Source of the DNA: Rhinopomastus cyanomelas
Lineage: Eukaryota; Chordata; Aves; Bucerotiformes; Rhinopomastidae
DNA: 64,000 nucleotides
Assembly (NCBI GenBank): GCA_013400115.1
Contig: VXBP01002706.1
Location: 124,001-188,000, forward strand
Direction of reading: 5' to 3'
The notes under the pieces were generated by a model, which was not told the DNA's origin, did no database searches, and worked only from the letters and a program-made list of their open reading frames with translations. This document shows positions 24,088 to 35,917 of this stretch, in pieces. How positions within the stretch are numbered: the stretch's first letter is position 1; each line of letters begins with the position of its first letter. The position numbers and the translations under genes were made by a program.

Positions 24088-24356
24088 CACAGAATCCCAG
24101 ACTGGTCCGGGTTGGAAGGGAACTCGGAGATCATCCAGTGCCAACCCCCTGCCATGGGCAGCGACACCTCTCACCAGACCAGGGTGCCCAGAGCCCCACC
24201 CAGCCTGGCCTTCAACACTTCGAGGGATGGAGCAGCCACAACTTCCCTGGGCAAGCTGTTCCAGCACCTCAGCACCCTCACAGGGAGGAATTCTTCCTCA
24301 GATCTAACCTAAATGTCCCATTTTAGCTTGAAGCTGTTACCCCTTGTCCTATCACT
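24088..24356 (-). mobile_element. CR1 LINE 3' fragment
   Basis: Minus-oriented, immediately beside the CpG island: CACAGAATCCCAGACTGGTC, then CACCTCTCACCAGACCAGGG, fading at CCCCTTGTCCTATCACTA. Confidence 0.92.
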
Positions 24357-24511
24357 ATCTTACCAAGCCCAGTGGGAACATGTGAACATAACCACAAAGC
24401 TGTGATTATATGTTTAAGTGTGGAAAATGAACACCATTCTCACTGCAAAAAAATGCCCAAAAATCCCTATTTCTGTTAATTGAGTTCTGTTCACGTTCCC
24501 AGAATTCCCAT

Positions 24512-24838
24512 CCACCTGAAAGGAGGGTGGAGAGAGCTGGGGGTTGATTTCTTCTCGCAAGGAACAAGTGACAGAACAAGAGGAAATGACCTCAAACTGC
24601 ACCAGGAGAAGTTTAGGTTGGCCCTGAAGAAAACCTCCCTAGAAAGGGTCCTCAGACCTTGGATCAGGCTGCCCAGGGAAGGGTTTGAATCGCCATCCCT
24701 GGACATGTTTCACAGTCGTGGAGATCTGGAGCTCAGGGACAGGGTTTAGCAGTGGCCTTGGGACAGTCAGGTTCATGGTTGAATTCACTCATCTTAAAAG
24801 GGCTTTTCCAACCTGAAAGAGTCTATGGTTCTGTGATA
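24512..24838 (+). mobile_element. CR1 LINE 3' fragment
   Basis: Plus-oriented: ATCCACCTGAAAGGAGGGTG through GAAATGACCTCAAACTGCAC, ending GAGTCTATGGTTCTGTGAT. Confidence 0.9.
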
Positions 24839-25249
24839 CATTCTGAAGGCTTTTCCCTTCCCGCTTGTACCTGTGAGCTCAAGAAGAATGAAGAAAAGCA
24901 GCAGCTGGGAGAAGGGAACACGGTCAATTGTCAAGGTTGCTATGTGTACACACACGCTTTCCCTCAAATGTGCTTTTCAAGAGTAGTTGGTTTTCCTTCT
25001 CGCCTCGCCTCTCCTTCATTGCAGGTTGGAAGGGAGATGCAAGTCTGCCTGAAGGAACTGGGAATCTGCCAAACCAGAATTAAGAGCACCAAGCTATGAA
25101 GATCAAGCTGCACTTTGTGCTGTGGGTCACCAGATGTGACAAGAAACAGGGATTCATTCCAAAACAGAGTAGCACTCAGATCAGCAGTGAAAGATGACTT
25201 TATGAAATACATTTTGGATTAAGTGGAAGGAAGACAAAGGGGCAGCAAA

Positions 25250-25436
25250 CAATACAGGACACTGGAATAGGTTGTCCAGGGAGGTTGTGGATGTCCCATC
25301 CCTGGAAGTGTTCCAAGCCAGGTTGGATGGGGCTCTGGACAACCTAGTCTGGTGAGAGGTGTTGCTGCCCACAGCAGGGAGTTCGGACTGGATGATCTGA
25401 GGTCCTTTCCAACCCAGACCAGTCATGGATTCTGTG
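25250..25436 (+). mobile_element. CR1 LINE 3' end
   Basis: Plus-oriented, about 190 bp: GGACACTGGAATAGGTTGTC, then GGTTGGATGGGGCTCTGGAC, ending ATGGATTCTGTGAA. Confidence 0.88.
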
Positions 25437-25789
25437 AATGAAGAGCTTTCTGTAATCTGGGTGCTCTGTGGAGACTACATATCCTGAAAGCTGCAAAAAC
25501 CATCAAGTCGCAGGGTTAATAATCACCACAGTCAACTACTTACAATCTGTAAATTGCCTGGGCACAACAATTCCTCAGTTAAGTAAATTCTTCTAGCTCT
25601 AATCACCAAAACTACCATGAACAGTTCTGTTCAGTGTCTGGCCCCACATAAACAGTGTTTCTGAAGCTTAAAGAGTGACAGTCCAAGGGGACTGTTAAGT
25701 TTTGTACCCTGATAAAGTTATGAATCAGGAGATCATGGAGCTGTGTAGAGGTTTCACTCTAAAGAGAATCCCAGAGAGACTTCAGTTAT

Positions 25790-26422
25790 ATGGACAAACT
25801 TATCTTTAAAAAAATTAATTCTAAGAAACACCAAGAAAACCCCCAACCCAAATCTCTTCAGTGCCAGCAATACTCACTGTATCACTATAAGAGGTTTTCA
25901 CTTCCATTAGGTTACCCTGGCATCCTGGATAAATACGAGAAGATTCCTATAATCAATTTAAAGTATAAGCAGATCTTTAAACCTGGTAATGGTACAGTTA
26001 GTGCTGGGACTGCTAGGATATTGTTAACTATTATTATTTACTACTTTCAGCACCCATCTGACAGTAAAAGCAGCTGCAGTGTTACTGGTAGACAGCATGG
26101 TGCTGCAGTCCTGAGCAGCCACTCACCTCTACCATGGCCAGAAGCTCAATGCAAGAACCAAGGAAACCTGATGGATGGGTTCTTTCCTGAGCCTGTAAAG
26201 AACACTCAGGCCAAACATGCCCTTAGATGTGGTAGAAGACACATAACCTGGTTAAACTCGAGTGTCCATATCCGTATCCCTGGTAGGGCCCCTTCCCTGG
26301 GCCCATTACAAACACTGTCACTGCTGTCACCTCTTCCTTCTCACTTCTGCAGTCTGCCAGACATGTCATGCTGCTGGGGAGGATGCCAGTGCAGACAGCA
26401 AGAAGTTGAACAATTAGACTGA
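25790..26422 (+). CDS. 210-codon ORF of unknown function (doubtful)
   Basis: An ATG-initiated frame of 210 codons in repeat-free sequence, the longest such frame outside repeats and GC-rich tracts. The N-terminal third is Lys- and Tyr-rich and the C-terminal part Ser-, Pro- and Cys-rich (SCCWGGCQCRQQE). No signal peptide, membrane segment or known motif is evident, and the composition shifts along the frame as expected of a chance ORF. It could equally be intronic noise. No start context, partner exon or polyadenylation signal supports expression. Confidence 0.15.
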   Translation: MDKLIFKKINSKKHQENPQPKSLQCQQYSLYHYKRFSLPLGYPGILDKYEKIPIINLKYKQIFKPGNGTVSAGTARILLTIIIYYFQHPSDSKSSCSVTGRQHGAAVLSSHSPLPWPEAQCKNQGNLMDGFFPEPVKNTQAKHALRCGRRHITWLNSSVHIRIPGRAPSLGPLQTLSLLSPLPSHFCSLPDMSCCWGGCQCRQQEVEQLD

Positions 26423-27240
26423 GAAGAACAAACTTGAATCCAGGGACATAATGACTGTTGGTTTTAGTTACTGGTGACTCATCTTGTTTCCCACCAGGAA
26501 GCTACAGATCAGTGTATTTCAAGTATTACTGAGTCCTATTATCCATTACACTGAGAGAACAAGGAAGAAGAAATTAGAAACATTCAAACCACAGCAAGAG
26601 CATAGCCAACTAACATATGGGCACACGGAACAAGCCAGTCCTACAAAAAATACAGGCAAAAGTACTCTACAAATAAATTAACACTGAAAAAGAGAGGAGG
26701 ATGCGGCAGGGGGTTTGCCCAACAAATCTCGCGGACAAGTTTTGGTTTCCTTGTCACAATGGGCGTAACTGAAAAGGATTTCACGCTAAATAAAATGCGA
26801 CATCAGGCTGCAAACTTAGCGAGCACTTAGTGAGCACCCTCCAGTTTGACGAGGAAGGTAACACTACGGGGAAGACATTTCTTTGTTCTCACCAGTAAAA
26901 AGACTTGGAAAGGATATCATTAGATAAAGTAGTCTAGAAGCAGCAGTCAGCCCAGTCCAGACTGCGGCACTCACAGCAATTGATCTAAAAGCTTGGAAGA
27001 GGCTCGGTAGAAATCTCATCCACACACACACATTGAAATCTCTTGCTGAAATTTTCAAAACTGCATTGCAGGTCACCATGACCTTTCTAGAAGACCAACA
27101 TGTGTGAATTTAGAGCTTGTAGAATCCAGTCATAGAAAGTTCTGGCCTCTCTCTGTGACAGAATCTGTGTAAGTGATGCACAGCTAAGAGAACCAGCACT
27201 TGCAAGGCTTCCCAGTAACACCCTCCTCTTTTTCCTATGA
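26423..27240. other. unique sequence, no gene recognised
   Basis: No repeats or exon-like segments were recognised. Confidence 0.5.
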
Positions 27241-27690
27241 GAATCACAGATTTGTTGAGGCTGGAAAAGACCTCTAAGATCATCCAGCCCAGCCCAGGAC
27301 CCAACATCACCACATGGGCCACACCTGGGCACTAAGGGCTACAGCTAGTCTGTCCTTAAACACCTTCAATGATGTGGAGTCCACCACTGCCCTGGACGGT
27401 CCAGTCCAGGGTCTGACCCACCTTTCCATGAGGAAGGGCTTCCTAACATCCAACATAACCTTCCCTGGCAGCTTGAGGGTCTACCCTCTTGTCCTGTAGC
27501 TGATTGCCTGGGAGAAGAGCCCGAGCCTCACCTGACTACAACCTCCCTTCAGAGTTGGAAAGAGGGAGAAGGTCCCCCCCTGAGTCTGCTCTTCTCCAGG
27601 CTAAATACCCCCAGTTCCTTCAGCTTCTCTTCATCAGACTTTCCCTCCAGTCCCTTCCCCAGCCTCATTGCTCTCCTGAGCCCTTGTGCA
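27241..27690 (-). mobile_element. CR1 LINE 3' fragment
   Basis: Minus-oriented, 450 bp: GAATCACAGATTTGTTGAGG, then GTCCTTAAACACCTTCAATG, up to CCAGCCTCATTGCTCTCCTG. The subfamily resembles the copies at 38.2, 51.9 and 53.6 kb. Confidence 0.9.
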
Positions 27691-28296
27691 AAAACTTCTC
27701 CACAGAGAACAAGCATAGGTCAGATTGCCAGGTCTGACCTTAGCTTCCAAGGGTAGAATCTTATTGCAGAGTTGATAACCTAAGTAGCAATTAGACAATA
27801 GCTGATCATCAAGTAAGAAACAAAGTCTTAACCTGGCGAGACTTCCTATACAAAAGATTCTGGAGCTATTTCTCTTGGAGTCAGCAGTTCCTCATGGATG
27901 TACCAGGTGTCTTACGAGGCAGCATAGAGTTGAAGAACTGAATCCTAACTTGAAAGAGAATTTTTCTTGTTGACAGCACTGCTTTAAAATAAAAATGGCA
28001 AGTGCAGTTCTGAGCCGATTCCCTGACTTGTGAGTGTCTCAAATACCAAACTGTCTGGTTCGCTGAAATGCCGATAGCACCACCACATTAAAATAGAAAG
28101 ATATTTAGTAACTTCCATATGCTTCCACATCCATTTATCTGCTTTACCAATTAGTCAGTGAATTTTCTCAGATCGGGGGGAAAAAAGGAGCCTGCAGTAT
28201 GCAAATTAATAATAACATGCTCTTTGCAAACTCTCTCCAGCACTCATGCAGCTTTGGACTCTGCTCCAGTAATTCCACATATGAATTAATACACAG

Positions 28297-28867
28297 GATG
28301 GGGTGGTTCAGAATGGTGGTGGTTAGTAGATCAAGAGAGGTTCTTCTCGCTCTCTACTCTGCCCTGGTGAGACCACGTCTAGAATATTGTGTCCCGTTCT
28401 GGGCCCCTCAGTTCCAGAAGGACACAGAGCTGCTGGAGAGAGTCCAGCGCAGAGCCACAAAGGTCATGAAGGGAGTGGAGCATCTCTGTGATGGGGAAAG
28501 GCTGAGGGAGCTGGGTCTCTTCAGCTTGGGAAAAAGGAGATGGAGGGGTGACCCCATGAATGTTGATAAATATGAAAAGGGCAGGTGTCAGGAGGATGGA
28601 GCCAGGCTCTGCTCAGTGGCATCCAGTGACAGGAGAAGGGACGACATGTGTAAGCTGGGACATAGGAGGTTCCACATAAATATGAGGAGGAACTTCTTCC
28701 CAGTGAGGGTGACAGAGCACTGGGACAGGCTGCCCAGGGAGGCTGTGGATTCTCCTTCTCTGGAGACATTTAAAACCCACCTGGACATGTTACTGTGCAA
28801 CTTGATCTAGGTGATCCTACTGTGGCGGGGGGATTGAACTGGATAACCTTTCAAGGTCCCTTCCAAG
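28297..28867 (+). mobile_element. CR1 LINE, outer copy of a nested pair
   Basis: Plus-oriented ORF2 C-terminus (SREVLLALYSALVRPRLEYC; then ERLRELGLFSLGKRRW) and 3' UTR. It breaks off in GGTCCCTTCCAAG without its tail. The missing tail reappears after the inner element, at 30,139-30,157. Confidence 0.9.
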
Positions 28868-30138
28868 TGTCATTGGGGACAGTCAGCATGGCTTTACAAA
28901 GGGAAAGTCATGCTTGACCAACCTGATAGCCTTTTATGAGTGCTTAACCAGGTGGATGGATGATGGCAGAGCCGTGGATGTCATCTATCTTGACTTGAGT
29001 AAGTAATTTGACACGGTCTCTCACAGCATCCTTGCAGACAAACTGAGGCAGTGTGGCCTGGATTTTCGGGTAGCGAGGTGGATCGTAAACTGGCTACAGG
29101 GTAGAAGTCAGAGAGTGGTGGTCAATGGGACAGAGTCTAGTTGGAGGCCTCTATCTAGTGGAGTGCCCCAGGGATCGGTGCTGGGACCGGTCCTGTTCAA
29201 TCTAGTCATTGATGACTTAGATGAGGGATTGGCATGCACTGTCAGCAAGTTTGCTGGTGACACAAATCTGGGTGGTGTCCCCAACACCCCTGCAGACTGT
29301 GCTGCCATTCAGCGAGATCTGGACAGGCTGGAGATCTGGGCTGAGAAAAATCTAATGAGGTACAACAAGGGTAAGTGCAGAGTCTCACATCTGGGCAAGA
29401 ACAACCCCAGGTACCAGTATAGGCTGGGGACTGACCTGTTCGAGAGTAGTGTAGGGGAAAGGGACCTGGTGGTCCTGGTGGACAGCAGGATGACCATGAG
29501 GCAGCTAGGTGCTCTTGTGGCCAAGAGGGCCAACAGCATCCTGGGGTGGATCAGAAGAGGGGTGGTTAGCAGATCAAGAGAGGTTCCTCTCCCTCTCTAC
29601 TCTGCCCTGGTGAGACCACACCTGGAGTATTGTGTCCAGTTGTGGGCTCCTCAGTTCAAGAGGGATGTGGAGCTGCTGGAGACTGTCCAGCTTAGGGCAA
29701 AGAGGATGATTAAGGAGGTGGAACACGTCCTTTATGAGGAAAGGCTAAGGGAGCTGGATCTCTTTAGCTTGTAGAAGAGGAGACTGAGGGGTGACCTCAT
29801 TAATGTCTATAAATATGTGTGGGATGGGTGTCAGGAGGATGGAGCCAGGCTCTTCTCAATGTCATCCAGTGATAGGACATGGGGTAATGGGTATAAGCTG
29901 GAACATACGAGGTTCCACATTAACCTGAGAAGAAACTTCTTCCCAGTGAGGGTGACAGCACTGGATCAGGCTGCCCAGGGGTGTTGTGGAGTCTCCTTCA
30001 CTGGAGATGTTTAAAACCCGCCTGGATGTGTTCCTGTGTGACTTGGTCTAGGTGATCCTGCTGTGTCAGGGGGATTGGACTAGATCTTTCGAGGTCCCTT
30101 CCAATCCGTAATGCTTCTATGATTCTATGATTCTATGA
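28868..30138 (+). mobile_element. CR1 LINE, inner copy, with inactivated reverse transcriptase
   Basis: A 1.27-kb plus-oriented element entering ORF2 within the reverse-transcriptase domain (GDSQHGFTKGKSCLTNL). Visible RT blocks are GVPQGSVLGPVLFN and a catalytic-box remnant KFAGDTNLG, where CR1 enzymes have F/YADD. A stop codon interrupts the DLSK-FDTV block and others follow, so it cannot encode active enzyme. The 3' UTR ends in ATTCTATGATTCTATGA. It is inserted in the tail of the CR1 that begins at 28,297. Confidence 0.93.
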
Positions 30139-30157
30139 ATGCTTCTGTGATTCTGTG

Positions 30158-33100
30158 CAGTGTGTAACTACTACTACACAAATAGGTGTATTTTCTGCTT
30201 TGCAAAGTTAAGTCTTTGCCACGTGAAGGATACCAGATTCCTGTTCAGAATACAACTTCTGAAATCTGTTTTCATTCCCATTCCCAAGTCTTGGTGTTGG
30301 AGAACAAGCCTTAGGGTTTCCATGATACAGGTGGAGAGTCTAAGTCATAAAAGAGAGATGATTTGCTTTGAGAACGTACCCTGAGAAGAGGCCCAATGGG
30401 GAATTGCTCCACATTCTCCTGCTTCGCTCTGCAGTGTTCTGGCTACTGCATCACAAAGCAGCCATTCCCTGCCTGTTCTCTGCAATTTCTTAATCTTAAA
30501 TAGTACTACCAAACCTCTCTCTTTTTTCTCAAGTAAATCTGCCAGAATTACTCCCTTAACTACCAACCCTACTGTGCTGGTTTGCGTTAGGTGTAAGGGA
30601 AGTAATTAGTTTGTAAAGCACTTTTAAATGCAAGAGTTGCCACGTATTATTGGGTCCCCATAAAAAAATCCCACTGACTTCAGGAGGAGTGGGATCAGAC
30701 TCATTCTGAAACCTACACAAAATGTACTGGATAAAGAATGTGGTGCCCATCTAGTACTCAAATGAAGCCATTTCCCAAAAACTCCAGAAGTTTAGCGACT
30801 CTTCCGTAAATGAGGGAACTCACAGGAGCAGGATGTGTGACAGGACTGATTGTCCATAACAGCAGCAGCGTTTTGTGCTTAACTGTAATGGGACAACCAG
30901 TATGAGCCTGGAAGCTTGTCTTCTCCACTCACTAATGTCATCCTGCCAGTTCAGCTGCCCACACTCCCAGCTTTCAAAGTCTTCCCAATAACTTGATGCG
31001 TCCACATTTGTTTAAAAGCCACTCTGTTCTTCTTTAGAGTTTCACAGAATAATGTGAAACACACTTTAAAAAACCCCTCAGGTTTTGGGATAAGGGCCAC
31101 CTTCACTGTGCCCCTGGCACAGCATGGAGCACCCGGTCAGAGCTTAAACACTGCACTACAACTGTCTTCACTGTAAGAACCCTGCATTGCCATGAATTAC
31201 TTGTAGTTCTATCCTTCAGTTCTCCCCAAGGATAAAGCTGGGGAGCTCTGAGAAGTTCCCAGTGCCCACTTATTACCACTAATTCTTTTTTCTTTTCATT
31301 TTTAACTCCGTGCTTTCAGACGTCTTTGAAATTAAAGCCTTGGCATTAACAGCAGCATGAAAAACCCGAAGGCTTTACTAAGACAGAACACAATTCAGGC
31401 AAATAGGTTGGCCAGATGACGAGTCCCAACTGCATATATTGTCACAGGAGCAGGATCCAAGCGCTTTGCGTGCCCAAGAAGCAATTCTACACCACCTTTC
31501 AGGCACCTCAGGCTAACACTGCTCGGATACTTGCGTTGTCTAGAGTGAGCCGGGGAACCCACCGCTGCCCATTCCTCTGCTTTGCTCCTCCTGCTGCTGT
31601 GACCAAATGCACTTTGTTCACATCTGCAAAACTGTTTCTGTAATTGTTAACAGAAAAAGTGCAAATAAGACTGTTCTATTATTCCCCTTCAAGCTTACTC
31701 CTCTTAGAGGGTTCATAGGAACCGTGTCTTTGCTCTTTTCATGTCAAATATATCCTAGTGGCTTTTTTCCCATCTTCCCCGCTGCTGCTGCGGGTCGTCC
31801 CTAATATATTTTTAATATTGACAACCTGCACGGCGTACAGGCGGCTCGAGCCTTTCATTAAGGGCTCTCAAAGCATTTTGTTGTCACTAATCAGTTCACT
31901 CTCAGCAACCCAGACGAACACAAGCATTATCCCCATTCTATAGACAAGGAAACAGGGCTGTCCGAGCGGCAGAATTCATTCCTGCATTCAAACTCCAGCC
32001 ACCAGATGACAAACAGTTTGGAATAAAGACAGATCTTTCTCTAGTGCTCAGATCTGTTTGACTGTAGGGACAGGAGCTCTTCCAAGAACTTGCTGTCTCT
32101 TCTCTGAGGCTTCGTTAGCAGCTCATTTGTTTACAAGCAGGCTACCTACAGGTCTTACCATACTCCAGAGACAATGAGAATGTTAAAGAGACACTGAAAA
32201 GGATTTTCCCTGTGTATTTTATCCGTACAACGAGTTGCTAGAAGTTCCTCTGCTACAACATCAGCATTTGCAGAAATACAGGTCAATTCAACTCTGTCTC
32301 TGTTAACTTTGTCACTCTCTGTTATATTTTCTACCACTGGAAAGTGCCCAAAGGATGACTCGGGAACACACGCAGAAAAACATTCCCCATGGGGGAATCA
32401 TTTACTGAGCATCATAGACTGGTAGCTCTGTCCCACTCGTGCACAGGAGCATCTTGCTCTTGTTCAGTACCAGCTTCACACTCCAACAGCAGGAATTCAT
32501 GAGAAAGTTGTCATGAGTTAAGCAGGGATCTCAAACTTACTACAAGTCACTCAGTCTGCTGTTTCGTAAAATATGAAATGATGGGTATTTCTTCATTATT
32601 TTCTTATTTATCTTCTAGAAAGTTTACACGCAGCCCCAGCAGAAGGAGTTGGTCTTAAAGCAAGAAAACAAAATGGCGGTGAGTTTGCTCCGATTGACCG
32701 AGAATACGGATTTGCATGGAGGCAGTTAATGCAAAACAGCCAACTCGGGGTAATTTCCTTACAATTAGGAGTCAGGGCCCAAGCAGGTTCTTCGTGTCTG
32801 GGCTACTCTCACTACACCAAGCACTTTTGTGAGGTCAGACAGCCTGGCAAGATGATTTTTTGTGTGAAATGCAGCCACGCCTCTATCTTACGCCAATCTA
32901 AATCACACCGTTGCCAGAAAATGTCACTTCTTCCAGCTACATCTTTCTGGCAGAATGACAAACAATGTCTTGGTTCCTCAAACCTGAGACTTTCCACCAG
33001 TGGGCAAATAAATACCTGCCTATGCTTTATTTGTGGCAGTGTCACTGGCAGGTCCGGGCCACTAACTAGCTCTGGCTGCTGCTTCAAACTAGCCAGTTCG

Positions 33101-33255
33101 AAGGCAAGAGACTGGTCTTGTTCTCAGGCATCAGCACTACCTTCTTAGTCTTACTTTTTGTTTTGCCTTTGGGTTTACAGCACTATGTGTTTGTTTTGCT
33201 GCAAAATAAAGACAGGATAACACTCCAGCTGTTATTCTGAAACTTGAGTTTCGAT
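30158..33255. other. mostly unique sequence
   Basis: No recognised gene. At 30,590-30,760 a segment with TAGTTTGTAAAGCACTTTTA and TGACTTCAGGAGGAGTGGGA resembles old amniote interspersed repeats, but I cannot name the family. A short exon-like unit at 32,619-32,678 is listed separately. Confidence 0.5.
32619..32678 (+). other. 60-nt exon-like unit with strong splice signals
   Basis: On the plus strand a long pyrimidine-rich tract ending TTATCTTCTAG precedes exactly 60 nt, which are followed by GTGAGT. Frame 0 is open across the unit (KVYTQPQQKELVLKQENKMA), and an ATGGCG with A at -3 sits at its end. It could be a coding exon, or a leader exon carrying the start codon. No neighbouring exons were found and the peptide is not recognised. 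Confidence 0.25.
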
Positions 33256-33530
33256 CACTGGTGCCCAGCGACAGGACAAGGGGCACTGGGCACCAGCTGG
33301 AATGCAGGAGGTTCACTTGTAACATAAGGAAAAACTTCTTCATGTTGAGGGCAGCAGAGTCCTGGCCCAGGCTGTCCAGACAGGTTGTGGAGTCTCCTGC
33401 CTTGGAGCAATCCCAAACCCACAGAGACTGTTCCTGTGGGATCTGCTCTAGGGAATCCTGCTCTAGCAGGGGGGTTGGACTAGGTGATCTCCAGAGCTCC
33501 CTTCCAACCCCACTGGTCTGTGATTCTGAG
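33256..33530 (+). mobile_element. CR1 LINE 3' fragment
   Basis: Plus-oriented: CACTGGTGCCCAGCGACAGG through CCAGGCTGTCCAGACAGGTT to GGTCTGTGATTCTGAG. A diverged subfamily. Confidence 0.85.
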
Positions 33531-35789
33531 ATCTCAGAGCCTCTCCAGGGCAGACACGATGTTATCTCCAAGTCCCTTGGCATGTCTGCCCTTCTGCTGG
33601 GGGCCAGGCAGCACAGCAAAGAAGGCATTGTTCTGTCCAACCCTGTTCCCTGGCACCACATCCCAACAGCAGCATGGAAATGCTGGCAGGGAGCTCTAGC
33701 ATTTGAGCAGTTGCACGGGGCATTGAGCCAGGGGCTGCACAGCTGCTGCTGAAAGAGGCTCCAAGGCATCCTCTCACCTAGCAGGGCCTCTCTGGTTCCA
33801 CAGACCTCCTGATGAAGATTGTGGCAGTATCAAGGAGACTTCTTCCCATCTGCAAGGCCTCCTGCAACAATCCAGGCACAGGGGGCTTGAGGTCACTTAA
33901 AGAAACCTCCAAGAAAGTCCAAATTGTATCTGCTACCAGAAATAAAACCTCTTTGGAGTCAGTAGCGCTGTGATTCGTCTGTTCTTGGAGCGACTATCAC
34001 GAGCATGGGAAGCTCTTTGTCAGTGGGCAGTCTCAGCTTTGCACCAGACATATGATTTGATGGGAAATCCAGCTGTCATTCTGAACAGTGTCAAAAGTCA
34101 GGCTTAAATTAGTATTCATCAAATTACATTTTGAAGAAAAAAATATGCTCTGCTGCTCAAGGGCTGTAAAAATATCTCAGGAGTCGTGTCTCTTTCTTAG
34201 CGACGTCTCTGGGTTTTCTCTCGTACAAACACATAAGCCTGGAGTATCAGGAGGGGAAATATTATCCATGTTTCTGCTTCGGATACTTCTAAATCCGTAT
34301 TGGTTTGTGAGTCTCAGGAGTTGCCCAAGTGTTCAGAGCTCTCCCCTACCACGGTTTGACTCAGAGCCATGATATCTACCTACATGAAAAGTCTTGATAC
34401 CCTGTGAAAGACTGAGGTGGCTTTTCTGTTTATTTAACAAACAGATGAAATTACTTTCAAGAGTTGTAGGTTTTCTTGGCCGATATTGAGCTGCACGCAC
34501 GTTGCTCCACTAGTCGGGGCAAGCTGGGATAAGAAAAAGCCTCACAACAAAGTATTTTGCTCAGAGACTGCCACCCCAAACCTCTACCTACCGCCCCACA
34601 GAGCGAGGTCACCTTCGTGCCGTGCCTACCCGAACTGCAGCCGTCACCCACTTTCACTGCACAAAATGGTGCTTTATTTGGAAAGATTGAAATAAAGGTC
34701 TCTTTGTTCATGAAAGATCTCTATTCTTTTCAGCAAAAGGCATGATCTCATCATTCTGATATAATTGTCCCATTAATTGCGTGAAAGGAGCTCTGCATTG
34801 CCACAGCTGAGACAGAGCACTCTGGAAGGTGGATCTAGGAGTCCGGAGGGATGTTTGCAATTTACCTCATCAACAGGAAGAAGAATGTGTGTCATTTGGC
34901 TATTCCCAACGAACGAGAAAGAAAGCAAAACCAGCACGGAGCCAGGCTGACATCGAGATGCCATTCAAAGAGTATCCAGCCCCAACAATGTCTCAGCCTC
35001 ATAATGAGCCTTTTACAAGCAGTTGGCCCCCAGTTACCTTGCAAAACTCAATCTCAGACAGGGATTTGAAATGTCTTTTAGCCAGGAACATTGAGTTCTA
35101 CCTTTTGATTTTAATGGCTGGGGCTGCTATTTTCTGCTGCATGTTCTTTAAGTTCTGCAATGACTTCGTGCAGCTTTTTGTTCAGTTTTTTGATTAAAAA
35201 TTGTTTAGATTTCTAAGCCCCAGCGAGGCAAATTTCAGAAAGAAAATGGTGTTATTAGAGTTATGGGTTTGAGTGGGCTGTTTTTGGAAGAGAACATTGT
35301 GGCAATAAAATATTATAATAATAATAATAATGGATAAATCTGTGTTGTTACAGCTATTACCACACTTACAGTTTGTGAGGTAGCGACTGACTTCCAAGTC
35401 ACCCTTACAGAGTTCTCAGCAAAGAAGGGGACAGGAGATTATCGGCTGCAGTAGCTGTAGAAAGAAAAACCCTGGCTTTCAGATGCTCCTCAGCAAGTAG
35501 ATGGTTTCAGAACTTAATGCTTACTCTTCAGCTTCCAGGAGCACTGGAGTCAGCTCTGAAACAAGCAGCACCAAGTTAGTGACAGCAGAGGTGTGTTAGC
35601 CCTCAGTGCTGTGAGGGTTCCAGTTTATCAACACTGACAATCTTCAGAAGCTCAGTGCTGAAATAGCAGGGCTGCTCTGGACCCCGGGATGCTGCCAGCA
35701 TGTCCTGTAAGGGCCAGAAAGAAGCCCCAAGTCCTCGTGGTTAAACACCACCCTTTGTGATTAAAGCCAGGAATGTGGAGTGTCAAGAT
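33531..35789. other. unique sequence, no gene recognised
   Basis: Contains an (ATA)n microsatellite at 35,311-35,331 and a short ORF with a hydrophobic segment ending near 35,197 (see findings). Otherwise no supported feature. Confidence 0.5.
35311..35331. repeat. (ATA)n microsatellite
   Basis: Seven tandem ATA-type units in AT-rich sequence. Confidence 0.9.
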
Positions 35790-35917
35790 GAGTTTAAAAG
35801 ACACTTAGATGTAGTGTTGGGGGATCTGGTTTAGGGGTGAACTTGTCGAGTAGGGTTCATGGCTGGACTCGATGATCCCAGAGGTCTTTTCCAACCTGAA
35901 TAATTCTATGATTCTAA
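35790..35917 (+). mobile_element. CR1 LINE 3' end
   Basis: Plus-oriented: GTTTAAAAGACACTTAGATG, then GGCTGGACTCGATGATCCCA, ending ATTCTATGATTCTA. Same subfamily as the last tail at 42,150-42,248. Confidence 0.88.

Noticed and set aside
29115..29774. 219-codon frame as a host gene
   Set aside because: It is the CR1 reverse-transcriptase C-terminal half, with an altered catalytic box and an upstream stop.
30590..30760. Ancient amniote repeat
   Set aside because: The resemblance is by eye and the family could not be named, so it was noted only within the surrounding interval.
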